Shown here: positions 7,668 through 14,471 of the stretch, piece after piece
Position numbering within the stretch: the stretch's first letter is position 1
Layout: every line of letters starts with the position of its first letter
Assembly: GCA_027314685.1 (NCBI GenBank)
Contig: DAHVAI010000298.1
Location: 1 to 19,856, forward strand
Direction: 5' to 3'
Origin: Nitrososphaerota archaeon
GTDB taxonomy: Archaea; Thermoproteota; Nitrososphaeria; Nitrososphaerales; CADDZS01
Length of the DNA: 19,856 nt
The notes under the pieces: model-generated
What the model was told of the DNA's origin: nothing
Seen by the model: only the letters and a program-made list of their open reading frames with translations
Database searches by the model: none
Translations under genes and position numbers: made by a program

Positions 7668-7675
7668 TTTAAATA
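7668..7675 (+). promoter_or_regulatory. TATA box of the surface-protein gene
   Basis: TTTAAATA, centred at 7671-7672, predicts a transcript start near 7698. That excludes the in-frame ATG at 7676, which would lie upstream of the transcript start, and supports ATG 7706. Confidence 0.6.
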
Positions 7676-7705
7676 ATGGTTCGGAGCTTGGGCAGGTGTT
7701 ATTCC

Positions 7706-8416
7706 ATGGTGTCCAGAGTAGCACTCATTGGTCTCGTGATCCTAGTAGTTGGTTTGATTGTAGGTATCTACGGAGTTTATTCTCCGGTCTCGGCGCAAAA
7801 AGCTTCGGCGATAACCCTTCTCAGTACGACAAAAGCCGTCGATGCTAACGACTATGCTTCACAGAACATTCCACTAAATCAATCACAGACTATCCAAATT
7901 ACTGCTAGCATAAAGAATACCACAATTTTCGGCTTTTACATTATGAATAGTGCTCAGTACTACAATTTCTACGGCTGTGCGCCTTGGTGTCATACGGCAG
8001 CTAACATATCTGGCGTCGGTGCAGTGGGGCCTCAGAACCTGACCGCTCAAGTCAACGTTACAACCATCACACCATCATCTCCTTACTCGGCTAGTTTCAC
8101 AGCTCCAGCAGCTGGAAACTATTACCTTGTGCTTGACAACTCAGTGGGCCCGAGTTGGGCTACATATTCAGGACAAAATGCATCAGTGGTTGCCTGCAAC
8201 ACTGGAAACCCGTTTGCATGCGACACTGTCGTTGACCTCAGTGTCACTACACAGGGGACAGTAACAACACATACTGCTAATTGGACAGTAGTGGGTATTG
8301 GAATAGCTCTGTTGATCATCGGCGGCGCTGTAGGCACGGTGATGTGGGGAGCAATGTCAGGCCCAAGAAAGCCAACCCCACCTACAGCAGCTCCAGTAGC
8401 AAAGCCAACGCAATAA
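7706..8416 (+). CDS. Membrane-anchored, probably glycosylated surface protein of unknown function
   Basis: 236 aa from ATG 7706; an in-frame ATG at 7676 lies inside the promoter and is rejected. An N-terminal hydrophobic helix (5-27) ends in SPVSA, a possible signal-peptidase site. The ectodomain (31-192) carries seven NxS/T sequons (58, 71, 100, 111, 117, 158, 192) and four cysteines in two close pairs (C91/C95, C164/C172) that could form disulfides. The segment SFTAPAAGNYYLVLDN (130-145) resembles the last strands of a beta-sandwich domain. A second transmembrane helix (195-216) and a short Pro- and Lys-rich tail (219-236) follow, so the tail is probably cytoplasmic. It sits between the importer and a TauE-type exporter, but nothing in the sequence shows a functional link. 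I do not recognise a named family. Confidence 0.75.
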   Translation: MVSRVALIGLVILVVGLIVGIYGVYSPVSAQKASAITLLSTTKAVDANDYASQNIPLNQSQTIQITASIKNTTIFGFYIMNSAQYYNFYGCAPWCHTAANISGVGAVGPQNLTAQVNVTTITPSSPYSASFTAPAAGNYYLVLDNSVGPSWATYSGQNASVVACNTGNPFACDTVVDLSVTTQGTVTTHTANWTVVGIGIALLIIGGAVGTVMWGAMSGPRKPTPPTAAPVAKPTQ

Positions 8417-8441
8417 AGCCTCAGACTATTCGGTCGCGCGT

Positions 8442-8467
8442 GGGTCGTACTCCTTAAAGTGCGACCC
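8442..8467. promoter_or_regulatory. 10-bp-arm inverted repeat around the TauE-gene TATA element
   Basis: GGGTCGTACT (8442-8451) and AGTGCGACCC (8458-8467) pair over ten positions with one G-T wobble around a six-base loop. The loop and 3' arm contain TTAAAG (8454-8459), the best TATA-like element for the TauE-family gene: predicted start near 8483, ATG at 8492. It could be an operator that blocks TBP binding, or a hairpin that ends the upstream surface-protein transcript. The sequence cannot separate the two. Confidence 0.5.
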
Positions 8468-8491
8468 TCTTGCATGACTATTCAGCGCTAG

Positions 8492-9352
8492 ATGTATCCA
8501 GAGCTCTTCCGGTCTATAGTAGTTGCAATTATCAGCATAGCTTATTGCGTTGTCAGCGCTGTATCCGGAGGAGGCGGGGGACTATTTCTAGTTCCCGCAA
8601 TGGTAGCCACTTTTTCGATTCCTTACAACGTATTGATAGGATCCGTCTTCGTAGTGTATCTTGTCGCATCGCTAACGGGTCTGATAACCTACGCAAGGAA
8701 AGGACTCGTTGACTATAGAATGGGTACTTTGCTGGCCATCCCCACGATTCCCGGCGTTGTAATCGGCACGTTTCTCGAGACTAGCATTTCTGCGTTTGAA
8801 TTCAAATTCGGATTAGGATTGATAACCATCATACTTTCTTTGGCATTGTACCGTAGCCAGTCAAGTGCTCAAGGAGTCAGCGGGGGAATCAAAGCGCAAG
8901 GCGACGATCAAACAAGCAACTCGACGTCACATTCTCAAGACTCACGATTGCGAGTAATCACTGACAATTCAGGCCGCATCTTCACCTATTCACCAAGATT
9001 GCTCACGGGACTTTTGGTAAATTTCAGTGCTGGTCTGCTTAGTGGGACTTTTGGAGCAGGGGCTGCGATATTGATAGTTCCAGCCATGATCATGTTTGTG
9101 AGGATGCCTGGTCACGTGGCTATCGCATCTTCGAGAATAGTTCTGATTGCTCTAAATGTGGGCGCAGTAGTCACGCACGTATCAATGGGTGCGATTGATT
9201 ATTTTTACGCACTAGTTCTTTCTGTTGGAGCCGTTATCGGAATTTATCTTGGAGCGAAACTCGTCTTCAAGATGTCTCCATATCTCTTGACAAGGATAAT
9301 GGCGGCAATCTTTGTTTTGCTGGGCGCCTACTTGATATTCGCTTCACTTTGA
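8492..9352 (+). CDS. TauE/SafE-family membrane exporter
   Basis: 286 aa, about eight hydrophobic segments in two homologous halves separated by a polar linker (121-165). Each half carries the family's glycine-rich hallmark: SGGGGGLFLVPA (25-36) and GTFGAGAAILIVPA (185-198). Characterised family members export sulfite or organosulfonates such as sulfoacetate; many members are uncharacterised and some move other small anions. Next to an importer of the sulfonate/nitrate class, this could remove the anion released by catabolism. ATG 8492 follows a TATA-like element inside the inverted repeat at 8442-8467. The 3' end overlaps the convergent ferredoxin gene by nine bases. Family firm, substrate inferred. 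Confidence 0.87.
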   Translation: MYPELFRSIVVAIISIAYCVVSAVSGGGGGLFLVPAMVATFSIPYNVLIGSVFVVYLVASLTGLITYARKGLVDYRMGTLLAIPTIPGVVIGTFLETSISAFEFKFGLGLITIILSLALYRSQSSAQGVSGGIKAQGDDQTSNSTSHSQDSRLRVITDNSGRIFTYSPRLLTGLLVNFSAGLLSGTFGAGAAILIVPAMIMFVRMPGHVAIASSRIVLIALNVGAVVTHVSMGAIDYFYALVLSVGAVIGIYLGAKLVFKMSPYLLTRIMAAIFVLLGAYLIFASL

Positions 9353-9670
9353 CGCGCGGGCGCGTTCTTCCTTGAGATGCTCACTAGCTTTGAGTATCTG
9401 TTCGGGAAAGATGTATGCGATAGCTTTGGGTCCACATACCTGTGCGCAAATGCCGCAGAACCAGCATTCATCTTGAAACTTTACTTCAGGTTTCCCATTC
9501 GAGAAGTATATCAAATCGCCAGGACAGAAGTTGATGCAATTGCGACAGCCCCGTGAAGCTATGCATGTATCTCGATTGATTATCACTCCGTGCTCTGGAT
9601 TTCCCTTTCCTCGCCAGGCAAGAGCCTGCTCGTATTGTTTTTGTGCATCCGCCACTATCTTGCTTACCAT
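9344..9670 (-). CDS. AprB-like ferredoxin with two [4Fe-4S] clusters
   Basis: 108 aa. Cysteines C36, C42, C45 and C49 (C-x5-C-x2-C-x3-CP) and C69, C72, C75 and C79 (C-x2-C-x2-C-x3-C) supply two [4Fe-4S] clusters. The enlarged spacing in the first group and the ECWFCGIC element, with Trp W70 next to the cluster cysteine, match the beta subunit of adenylylsulfate reductase. There a Trp at that place lies between cluster and FAD. Unlike AprB of sulfate reducers it lacks the long C-terminal tail and has helical extensions (1-25 and 88-108). The gene follows the flavoprotein gene by four bases and surely encodes its electron-transfer partner. Complex with the flavoprotein inferred; reaction unknown. 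Confidence 0.87.
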   Translation of the reverse strand: MVSKIVADAQKQYEQALAWRGKGNPEHGVIINRDTCIASRGCRNCINFCPGDLIYFSNGKPEVKFQDECWFCGICAQVCGPKAIAYIFPEQILKASEHLKEERARASK

Positions 9671-9674
9671 GTTA

Positions 9675-11486
9675 CTACGCCCTAACCTTTGCCAGCGGTC
9701 TATTATTGTCGTCCAACTCTCTGACGCTAACCGTTATGTTCGCTGGGTCTTCTCCCTTTTTCAACACCACAATTTTGTGACCCCACTCCTCCACTGGTTT
9801 AGGATAGTCACCTCTGGGGGAGATGAGATTGCCGCTCCAGCGTGTTTCCTTTCTCTCCAAGGAGGCCCACGCCACAAGCGTTGCCACGAGGTAGACGTTG
9901 TGCGACTCCAGCGCACGGTTCAAATCATGGAAGTTATCGGCCTTGAGTTTGCTAAGAACAGGGCGAAGTTTCTCGAGCTCGAGCATTGCCTTTCTCATCG
10001 ACGCGTCAGTCCTTTCAAATCCAACATCGTTTGACATTATGTCGCGCACTAGTCGCTCAAACTCTAGATAGTGCATTCCATCCCTTGTTTTGAGCGGAGC
10101 GTAAACTCTTGCTTTCTCTTCCTCTATCTCTTTTGCTGGAAGCGGTACCCCAAGGTTCACATTAACTGAATACTTTGCAGCGTTCTTACCAGCGCGAAAT
10201 CCTTCGACGCCAGCTCGTGAAACCGCCGTACTTCCAGTTCCTTCTCCGGCAGCATACAAACCTCCAACTGTTGTCTTGCAATCCTCATCAATCAGAATCC
10301 CGCACTGCACGTGAAATTCTGAGATGCTCACCTCCATCGGCTCCTTAGAAAGATCAATTCCTTTCTGTCTTAGATAGTCGCCGAATGGTCCCTTGTCCAC
10401 AACCAAAGTCTCAACAAGCGTTTCTTGGTCTTCCTTGCTCAGATGTCTTGCATCCACATAGCAAGGCCCTCTTCCCGCTCTCATCTCATTGTAAATGCCC
10501 CAGGTCAGATACGCTCGCTCCGACCTCTCGCCAAGCGGATGGTATCTGGTCATAAACCGCTCGCCCTTTGAGTTGATCAGATAGCAGCCCATGCCAAAGA
10601 ATGCGTGTGTCCCGGGCGTGCTGTAGCCCGTCGCACACATAGTAAGCGCGAGAAACTCGATATTTGTCATCTCCGCTCCAGCTTTGTAGGCCATGGCTAT
10701 TCCGTCGCCAGTGTTGTAAGGGCTATGCCAGGAATCAAATGGGTGACCTGATGTACTCCGATAAACTCTGCAGCCTTCACCAGTGGATATCACAACGCTC
10801 TTTGTTCTTATGATGTGGAATGATCCGTCGCCAGAGTTCACTCCGACTGCCCCAACAACTCTGTTAGTAGTTTCATCAACCAATATTTTCGTAATCATGA
10901 GGCGATTTATGACCGGAATCTTACTGCTCACAACATTGCTTGCTATCAAACGCTTAAAGTTCGTGCCATCAAACTGAACCGTGTAGGGATGACCCTCGCC
11001 AAACGCCTCCACTCGGAAATACTTGCCGGTTTTTGGGTTCTTGAACTTCATTCCCATCTTTTCGTATCTTTTCGTCATTTCGGGGAGCTCATAGGCAAAC
11101 TTTCGAATCAGCTCCTTGTTCTCGCCTGGGATGTCCCTGTTTCCTCCAAGATATGTCCTATAGAACTCCTCAGGAGTGTCCCAATCTTCAGTTCCAAGTA
11201 TTGCAAGAAAGTGATCTTCGCCGGTGCCTGCATCACCTGATGAGTAAATGTTGTACTTTTCAGCGACGATTACTTGCGCGCCTGCTTCCTTTGCTCCCAT
11301 GGCAGCGCCGCAGCCGGCCACTCCGCCACCAATAACCAGCACATCGCAGCTATGCTCTTGAACAGTTGGGGTGAAATTCGGGTCCGGTACCGTAAGTATC
11401 TTCTCTACCTTCTTCTTTCGACTCTCTTCATCACGAGTATCGCTGATCGCGGTAAGTGATTCAGTGTTTACTCCGTTCTCACTCAT
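9675..11486 (-). CDS. FAD-dependent fumarate-reductase/AprA-like flavoprotein subunit
   Basis: 603 aa. After a 45-residue polar leader comes the FAD-binding fold: GGGVAGCGAA (53-62), the ribose-binding Glu E76 (VIVAEK), and S82-S83-G84 (YSSGDAG), where this family often attaches or packs FAD. The second FAD-contact motif GGLYAAGEGTGST is at 408-420. In the substrate domain, H392 (EFHVQCGI) and R424 (SRAGVEGF) align with the catalytic His and Arg regions of succinate dehydrogenase/fumarate reductase. The C-terminal helical region (about 455-603) ends in a WSGNLISPRGDYP element found in this superfamily. With the AprB-like partner it would form an alpha-beta oxidoreductase. Retained SDH-type residues argue against a true adenylylsulfate reductase. 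The gene is the middle of a three-gene operon (gaps of 3 and 4 bp). Confidence 0.87.
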   Translation of the reverse strand: MSENGVNTESLTAISDTRDEESRKKKVEKILTVPDPNFTPTVQEHSCDVLVIGGGVAGCGAAMGAKEAGAQVIVAEKYNIYSSGDAGTGEDHFLAILGTEDWDTPEEFYRTYLGGNRDIPGENKELIRKFAYELPEMTKRYEKMGMKFKNPKTGKYFRVEAFGEGHPYTVQFDGTNFKRLIASNVVSSKIPVINRLMITKILVDETTNRVVGAVGVNSGDGSFHIIRTKSVVISTGEGCRVYRSTSGHPFDSWHSPYNTGDGIAMAYKAGAEMTNIEFLALTMCATGYSTPGTHAFFGMGCYLINSKGERFMTRYHPLGERSERAYLTWGIYNEMRAGRGPCYVDARHLSKEDQETLVETLVVDKGPFGDYLRQKGIDLSKEPMEVSISEFHVQCGILIDEDCKTTVGGLYAAGEGTGSTAVSRAGVEGFRAGKNAAKYSVNVNLGVPLPAKEIEEEKARVYAPLKTRDGMHYLEFERLVRDIMSNDVGFERTDASMRKAMLELEKLRPVLSKLKADNFHDLNRALESHNVYLVATLVAWASLERKETRWSGNLISPRGDYPKPVEEWGHKIVVLKKGEDPANITVSVRELDDNNRPLAKVRA

Positions 11487-11489
11487 TTT

Positions 11490-12764
11490 CTACGCCCTCA
11501 ATAGCTCGATAGGGGTGCTTGTAAGTGCTTCGTTGCCTGATTCTGTTATCACGTAACTGCGTCCAACGAACAGACCCAAATTCCCGTCCAAGGTGATTGC
11601 ATTTGGTTCAAGCATTACCGTCATGCCCGGTTTGAATGTTCTCTCGTAGGCTTCTCCATGTATCCTGTCCAGAGAACACTCTGGTCTTTCACTTGAAACA
11701 CCTAAACCATGAAGCAGCAGTGGTCGAGACTGGCTATTGTGCTCTCTGTACCACTTGCCCATCTTTGAAAGTTCATCTAGTGTGACTCCTGGTCTCAGAG
11801 CCGTCAACAGGTACTCAAAGCCTGGCTTTGCTACCTCGCTCCAGAAACGCTCGACTCTCTCTGATGGTTTTCCAACGGATATGGGAGATCCTATCTGCAC
11901 TTGCAAACCTCGATATTCTACTGCCAGCTCGTTCAGAATTAGGTCTCCGTCTCTTATCACTCTGGACGAGGGCCTTGGATTCCCGAAAAACTGCTTTGGA
12001 TCTGACATGGGAGTCGAGCCAATGATGATGAAGTTAAAGTCGGCGTCATTTTTGTGCATGACATAAGCGACTTCAGCTCTTAACTCGTACTCCTTGACTC
12101 CAGGTTTAGCATTCGCCCTGATCGCTTCTAGTGCCTCATCGCAAATCCTGCCTGCCTTTCTCATCACGTCGATTTCTTCAGCGCTCTTCTGGCACCAAAG
12201 CTCGTGAAAGAGGTCGGGCAATAATACAAGTTCAGCTTGCGGCAGCTTAGCCTTGAGGCCGTTGAACTGATTCACAGGCATGTAATCAGCAAATCGCGGG
12301 TCAATCATCGTGAGGCCTATTCTCGCATTAGACAGACCAAGCTGGCTTATACGGTCTGCAATCACTTCGAAGAAACGTCCGCTCTTGGACGACCTGACGT
12401 CTTTGGTAGCAACGGCTCGTCTGGTTGCTTCGAGATGCGAGCCTCCCATGGAGTAGATAAGTGTCGGTTCCTGACTAGCATCTGCACTTACGACAAGGTA
12501 ATTCGAAATACTGTGCCACTCGCGCGTATGATTTGTCAGCCAGCCCATTCCGTAACAAGCGCTCCAGTGATTTGGTCCGCCGCAAACAACAACACAACTA
12601 AGGTTGTTTCTCCGCATGTAGTCTCTTAGCAAGGAATACCTTCGCGCGTATTCGCCGGAGGAGAATTTTGGATATATCGCATCCTCGTAGTACGGGCTAC
12701 CGTCGAAACTTGCAAAATTTTGACTAGAGTCAAGTTGAGATTTGACAGAATTGAATGAGGCCAT
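11490..12764 (-). CDS. Creatinase-fold (M24 / Xaa-Pro peptidase-like) protein without the metal site, copy 1
   Basis: 424 aa: a creatinase N-terminal-like domain (about 35-185) followed by the M24 'pita-bread' domain (about 195-424). The five metal ligands of M24 peptidases (Asp, Asp, His, Glu, Glu) align to E279, Q290, H352, E386 and G401, so only His and one Glu survive. HGLGVSSERPE (352-362) and GMTVMLEPN (380-388) give the register. Loss of metal ligands is known in creatinase, which hydrolyses a C-N bond without metal. A hydrolase acting on a small amide, guanidino or related compound is therefore more likely than a peptidase. It starts the operon with the AprBA-like pair; ATG 12764 lies about 11 bases after the predicted transcript start. 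A second such gene lies at 15672. Confidence 0.85.
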   Translation of the reverse strand: MASFNSVKSQLDSSQNFASFDGSPYYEDAIYPKFSSGEYARRYSLLRDYMRRNNLSCVVVCGGPNHWSACYGMGWLTNHTREWHSISNYLVVSADASQEPTLIYSMGGSHLEATRRAVATKDVRSSKSGRFFEVIADRISQLGLSNARIGLTMIDPRFADYMPVNQFNGLKAKLPQAELVLLPDLFHELWCQKSAEEIDVMRKAGRICDEALEAIRANAKPGVKEYELRAEVAYVMHKNDADFNFIIIGSTPMSDPKQFFGNPRPSSRVIRDGDLILNELAVEYRGLQVQIGSPISVGKPSERVERFWSEVAKPGFEYLLTALRPGVTLDELSKMGKWYREHNSQSRPLLLHGLGVSSERPECSLDRIHGEAYERTFKPGMTVMLEPNAITLDGNLGLFVGRSYVITESGNEALTSTPIELLRA

Positions 12765-12775
12765 TTCGCTGGAGT

Positions 12776-12790
12776 ACTACGGCACGTAGT
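12776..12790. promoter_or_regulatory. Inverted repeat in the divergent M24/SDR promoter region
   Basis: ACTACG and CGTAGT form perfect six-base arms around a three-base centre. The site falls between the minus-strand TATA (about 12797-12806) and the predicted start of the M24-AprAB transcript (about 12775), where a bound protein would block initiation. It is a candidate repressor operator, but short enough that chance is possible. Confidence 0.35.
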
Positions 12791-12796
12791 CTCTTG

Positions 12797-12806
12797 TAAA
12801 TTTAAT
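12797..12806. promoter_or_regulatory. Symmetric AT-rich TATA-like element between divergent M24 and SDR genes
   Basis: TAAATTTAAT is nearly self-complementary and can act as a TATA box on either strand. On the minus strand it predicts a start near 12775 for the M24-AprAB operon. On the plus strand it predicts one near 12829. A separate element, CTATTTTTAG at 12824-12833, predicts a start near 12855, just before the SDR ATG at 12859. Confidence 0.5.
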
Positions 12807-12858
12807 CGTCAAGACACTGGTATCTATTTTTAGTGGCTTGAACGCCCGGACCCATGTA

Positions 12859-13614
12859 ATGAGACTCGAAGGTAAGGTTGCGCTAGTTACCGGAGCTAGC
12901 AGAGGCATAGGGAAGGAAATTGCTAGAAAGTTCTCTATGGAGGGTGCGAAGATTGCAATAAACTACAATGAGTCAGAGATAGAAGCAATAAAGTTAGAAA
13001 AGGAAATCCACTCATTTGGAAGGAAAGCAATTATCGCAAAGGCGAACATGGCAAGTTCGTCTGAAATAAAATCTATGGTTGCTCAGGTCGTGAAAGAATT
13101 CGGTAACATTGACATTTTGGTAAACAACGCCGGTCTGTTGATAACAAAGGACTTTTTCGATACAACAGAGGAGGACTGGGATTCTGTTATAGACACAAAC
13201 CTCAGGGGACCTTATCTTTGTACTCGGGAGGTTGCGCCATTGATGTTGAAGAGAGATGGTAAGAGCAAAATAGTAAACATCTCCTCAATTTCAGGGTTGA
13301 CTGGCCAGGTTAGCGCACTAAACTTTGTGCACTATGTTGCGTCGAAAGCTGGGATGATTGGACTGACGCGCGCTCTAGCTGTAAGGCTTGCGCCAAAGAT
13401 AAATGTCAACGCGATTGCGCCGGGGGTGGTCGAAACCGAATTAACATCATTCTTTACTCCTGAAAAGAGGGCAAAACTGTTGGAAGAGACACCGCTCAAA
13501 AGGTTCGGACTGCCTAAAGACATTGCTGACGCTGCTTTGTTCTTGGCTTCAGATGAGTCGGACTGGATAACTGGTGAAGTGCTTACCGTATCTGGTGGGA
13601 GAGGCATGAGATAA
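12859..13614 (+). CDS. Short-chain dehydrogenase/reductase (FabG-like)
   Basis: 251 aa from ATG 12859. A TTG 21 bases upstream is in frame, but the family begins at exactly MxLxGKVALVTG and the TATA-like CTATTTTTAG fits this ATG. Motifs are complete for a classical SDR: TGASRGIG (11-18) for NAD(P), NNAG (89-92), and the catalytic tetrad N114, S143, Y159 and K163 (YVASK), with IAPGVVETEL following. It would oxidise a secondary alcohol or reduce a ketone in the cytoplasm. It is first in a co-directional run with the cupin (2-bp gap), propeller, M24 and cyclase genes, and divergent from the M24-AprAB operon. A fatty-acid role is unlikely in an archaeon. Confidence 0.9.
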   Translation: MRLEGKVALVTGASRGIGKEIARKFSMEGAKIAINYNESEIEAIKLEKEIHSFGRKAIIAKANMASSSEIKSMVAQVVKEFGNIDILVNNAGLLITKDFFDTTEEDWDSVIDTNLRGPYLCTREVAPLMLKRDGKSKIVNISSISGLTGQVSALNFVHYVASKAGMIGLTRALAVRLAPKINVNAIAPGVVETELTSFFTPEKRAKLLEETPLKRFGLPKDIADAALFLASDESDWITGEVLTVSGGRGMR

Positions 13615-13616
13615 AA

Positions 13617-14432
13617 TTGAATCATAAATTGAGCGAAACAGCTGTAAAGGCAAGATTTTTCTCGCAAACAGCACCGGTTGCATCAGGTTCAGCATTTAAA
13701 GTGTGGAAGTACACGACGGAAGACCTTGGTCAGATACCAAAATTTGATTGTGGTGTCTTTTCACTTTCTCCAGATAGCCAATCCAATTTGCTCGTCGGTC
13801 TTGATCTAGCCACAGAAAGAAAGTTGGAACGCCTGTTTGTCGTGGCTAGAGGATCTGCAATTTGTAAGCAGGGAGAAATGAAGATTGAACTAGAAAAGTC
13901 TGATTGCGTCTATCTGCCTCCGGGCGCTGACTGCACAGTCGAAAATATAGGTGACAATGAGCTTGTCCTCGGATGGACGAGTTCTTTCTTAGCCCATGAT
14001 CCTCAACGTGAATCGGTTCAAATGATCAAGACGTTGAGAGAAGTAACTCCGGTTACACTGACCATCAAGGGGCTCGAGCGAGAAATTTACCGAATAAAGC
14101 AGACCAAAGGGTTTCACTTTGCCGTTTTCAGAAGAGGAGCCCACACATACTCTCCGCTTCATACACACGATCCGCCTTATTTTGAAGAAGCATTTATCGT
14201 GCTCGGGGGTAAGCTCTGGGTGACTGGACTAGACGGCCAGACAAACGGATTGAGCGATTTCGATTTCGCCTACGTACCTCCATACGGCGGTAACCTGAAC
14301 GAAAACAAGAGTGGAGCGGATGTCACATATGCATGGATTGGAGCCCCTGCAGTCAACATGAAGGAGATTCCTGTAGAGAAACAATATTCGAAATACGAAG
14401 ACAAAATGTCCCTTGACAAACCCAACTATTAG
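13617..14432 (+). CDS. Two-domain cupin, ureidoglycine aminohydrolase-like
   Basis: 271 aa with two beta-barrel cupin domains (about 45-125 and 165-245). The N-terminal barrel has lost all metal ligands. The C-terminal one keeps H182-x-H184 and E190/E191 (LHTHDPPYFEEAFIVLGG), but the final cupin-motif-2 His is replaced by Asn N226 (VPPYGGNLNEN). The overall plan, a degenerate first barrel and a metal-bearing second one, resembles (S)-ureidoglycine aminohydrolase and related bicupins. No other purine-catabolic genes are here, so that exact activity is not claimed. The start is TTG 13617, two bases after the SDR stop, giving coupled translation; TTG 13629 is an alternative. Possible roles: isomerase, aminohydrolase or dioxygenase on the pathway intermediate. 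Confidence 0.8.
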   Translation: MNHKLSETAVKARFFSQTAPVASGSAFKVWKYTTEDLGQIPKFDCGVFSLSPDSQSNLLVGLDLATERKLERLFVVARGSAICKQGEMKIELEKSDCVYLPPGADCTVENIGDNELVLGWTSSFLAHDPQRESVQMIKTLREVTPVTLTIKGLEREIYRIKQTKGFHFAVFRRGAHTYSPLHTHDPPYFEEAFIVLGGKLWVTGLDGQTNGLSDFDFAYVPPYGGNLNENKSGADVTYAWIGAPAVNMKEIPVEKQYSKYEDKMSLDKPNY

Positions 14433-14441
14433 CTAATAAGG

Positions 14442-14449
14442 AAAAATTT
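14442..14449 (+). promoter_or_regulatory. TATA-like promoter of the beta-propeller gene
   Basis: AAAAATTT, centred at 14445-14446, predicts a transcript start at 14472. That is the first base of the TTG start codon, so the mRNA would be fully leaderless. It gives the propeller, second M24 and cyclase genes a promoter of their own inside the longer gene run. Confidence 0.5.
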
Positions 14450-14471
14450 CTCGGGAAAAGGCAGAACTCCA

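Noticed and set aside
7676..7705. ATG at 7676 as the start of the surface-protein gene
   Set aside because: It overlaps the TATA box, so it would be upstream of the transcript start, and the extra residues would put a polar stretch in front of the signal helix.
9531..10034. 167-codon plus-strand open frame
   Set aside because: It lies opposite the ferredoxin and flavoprotein genes, both of which have clear family motifs. Its own translation has no recognisable domain or promoter.
9344..11486. True dissimilatory adenylylsulfate reductase (aprBA)
   Set aside because: Cluster spacing resembles AprB, but the AprB tail is missing, the flavoprotein keeps fumarate-reductase-type residues, and no sat, dsr or qmo genes are visible.
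12237..12629. 130-codon plus-strand open frame
   Set aside because: Antisense shadow of M24 copy 1; the composition follows the complementary codons and shows no domain.
13332..13667. 111-codon minus-strand open frame over the SDR/cupin junction
   Set aside because: It spans the end of a gene with complete SDR catalytic motifs and has no promoter or domain of its own.
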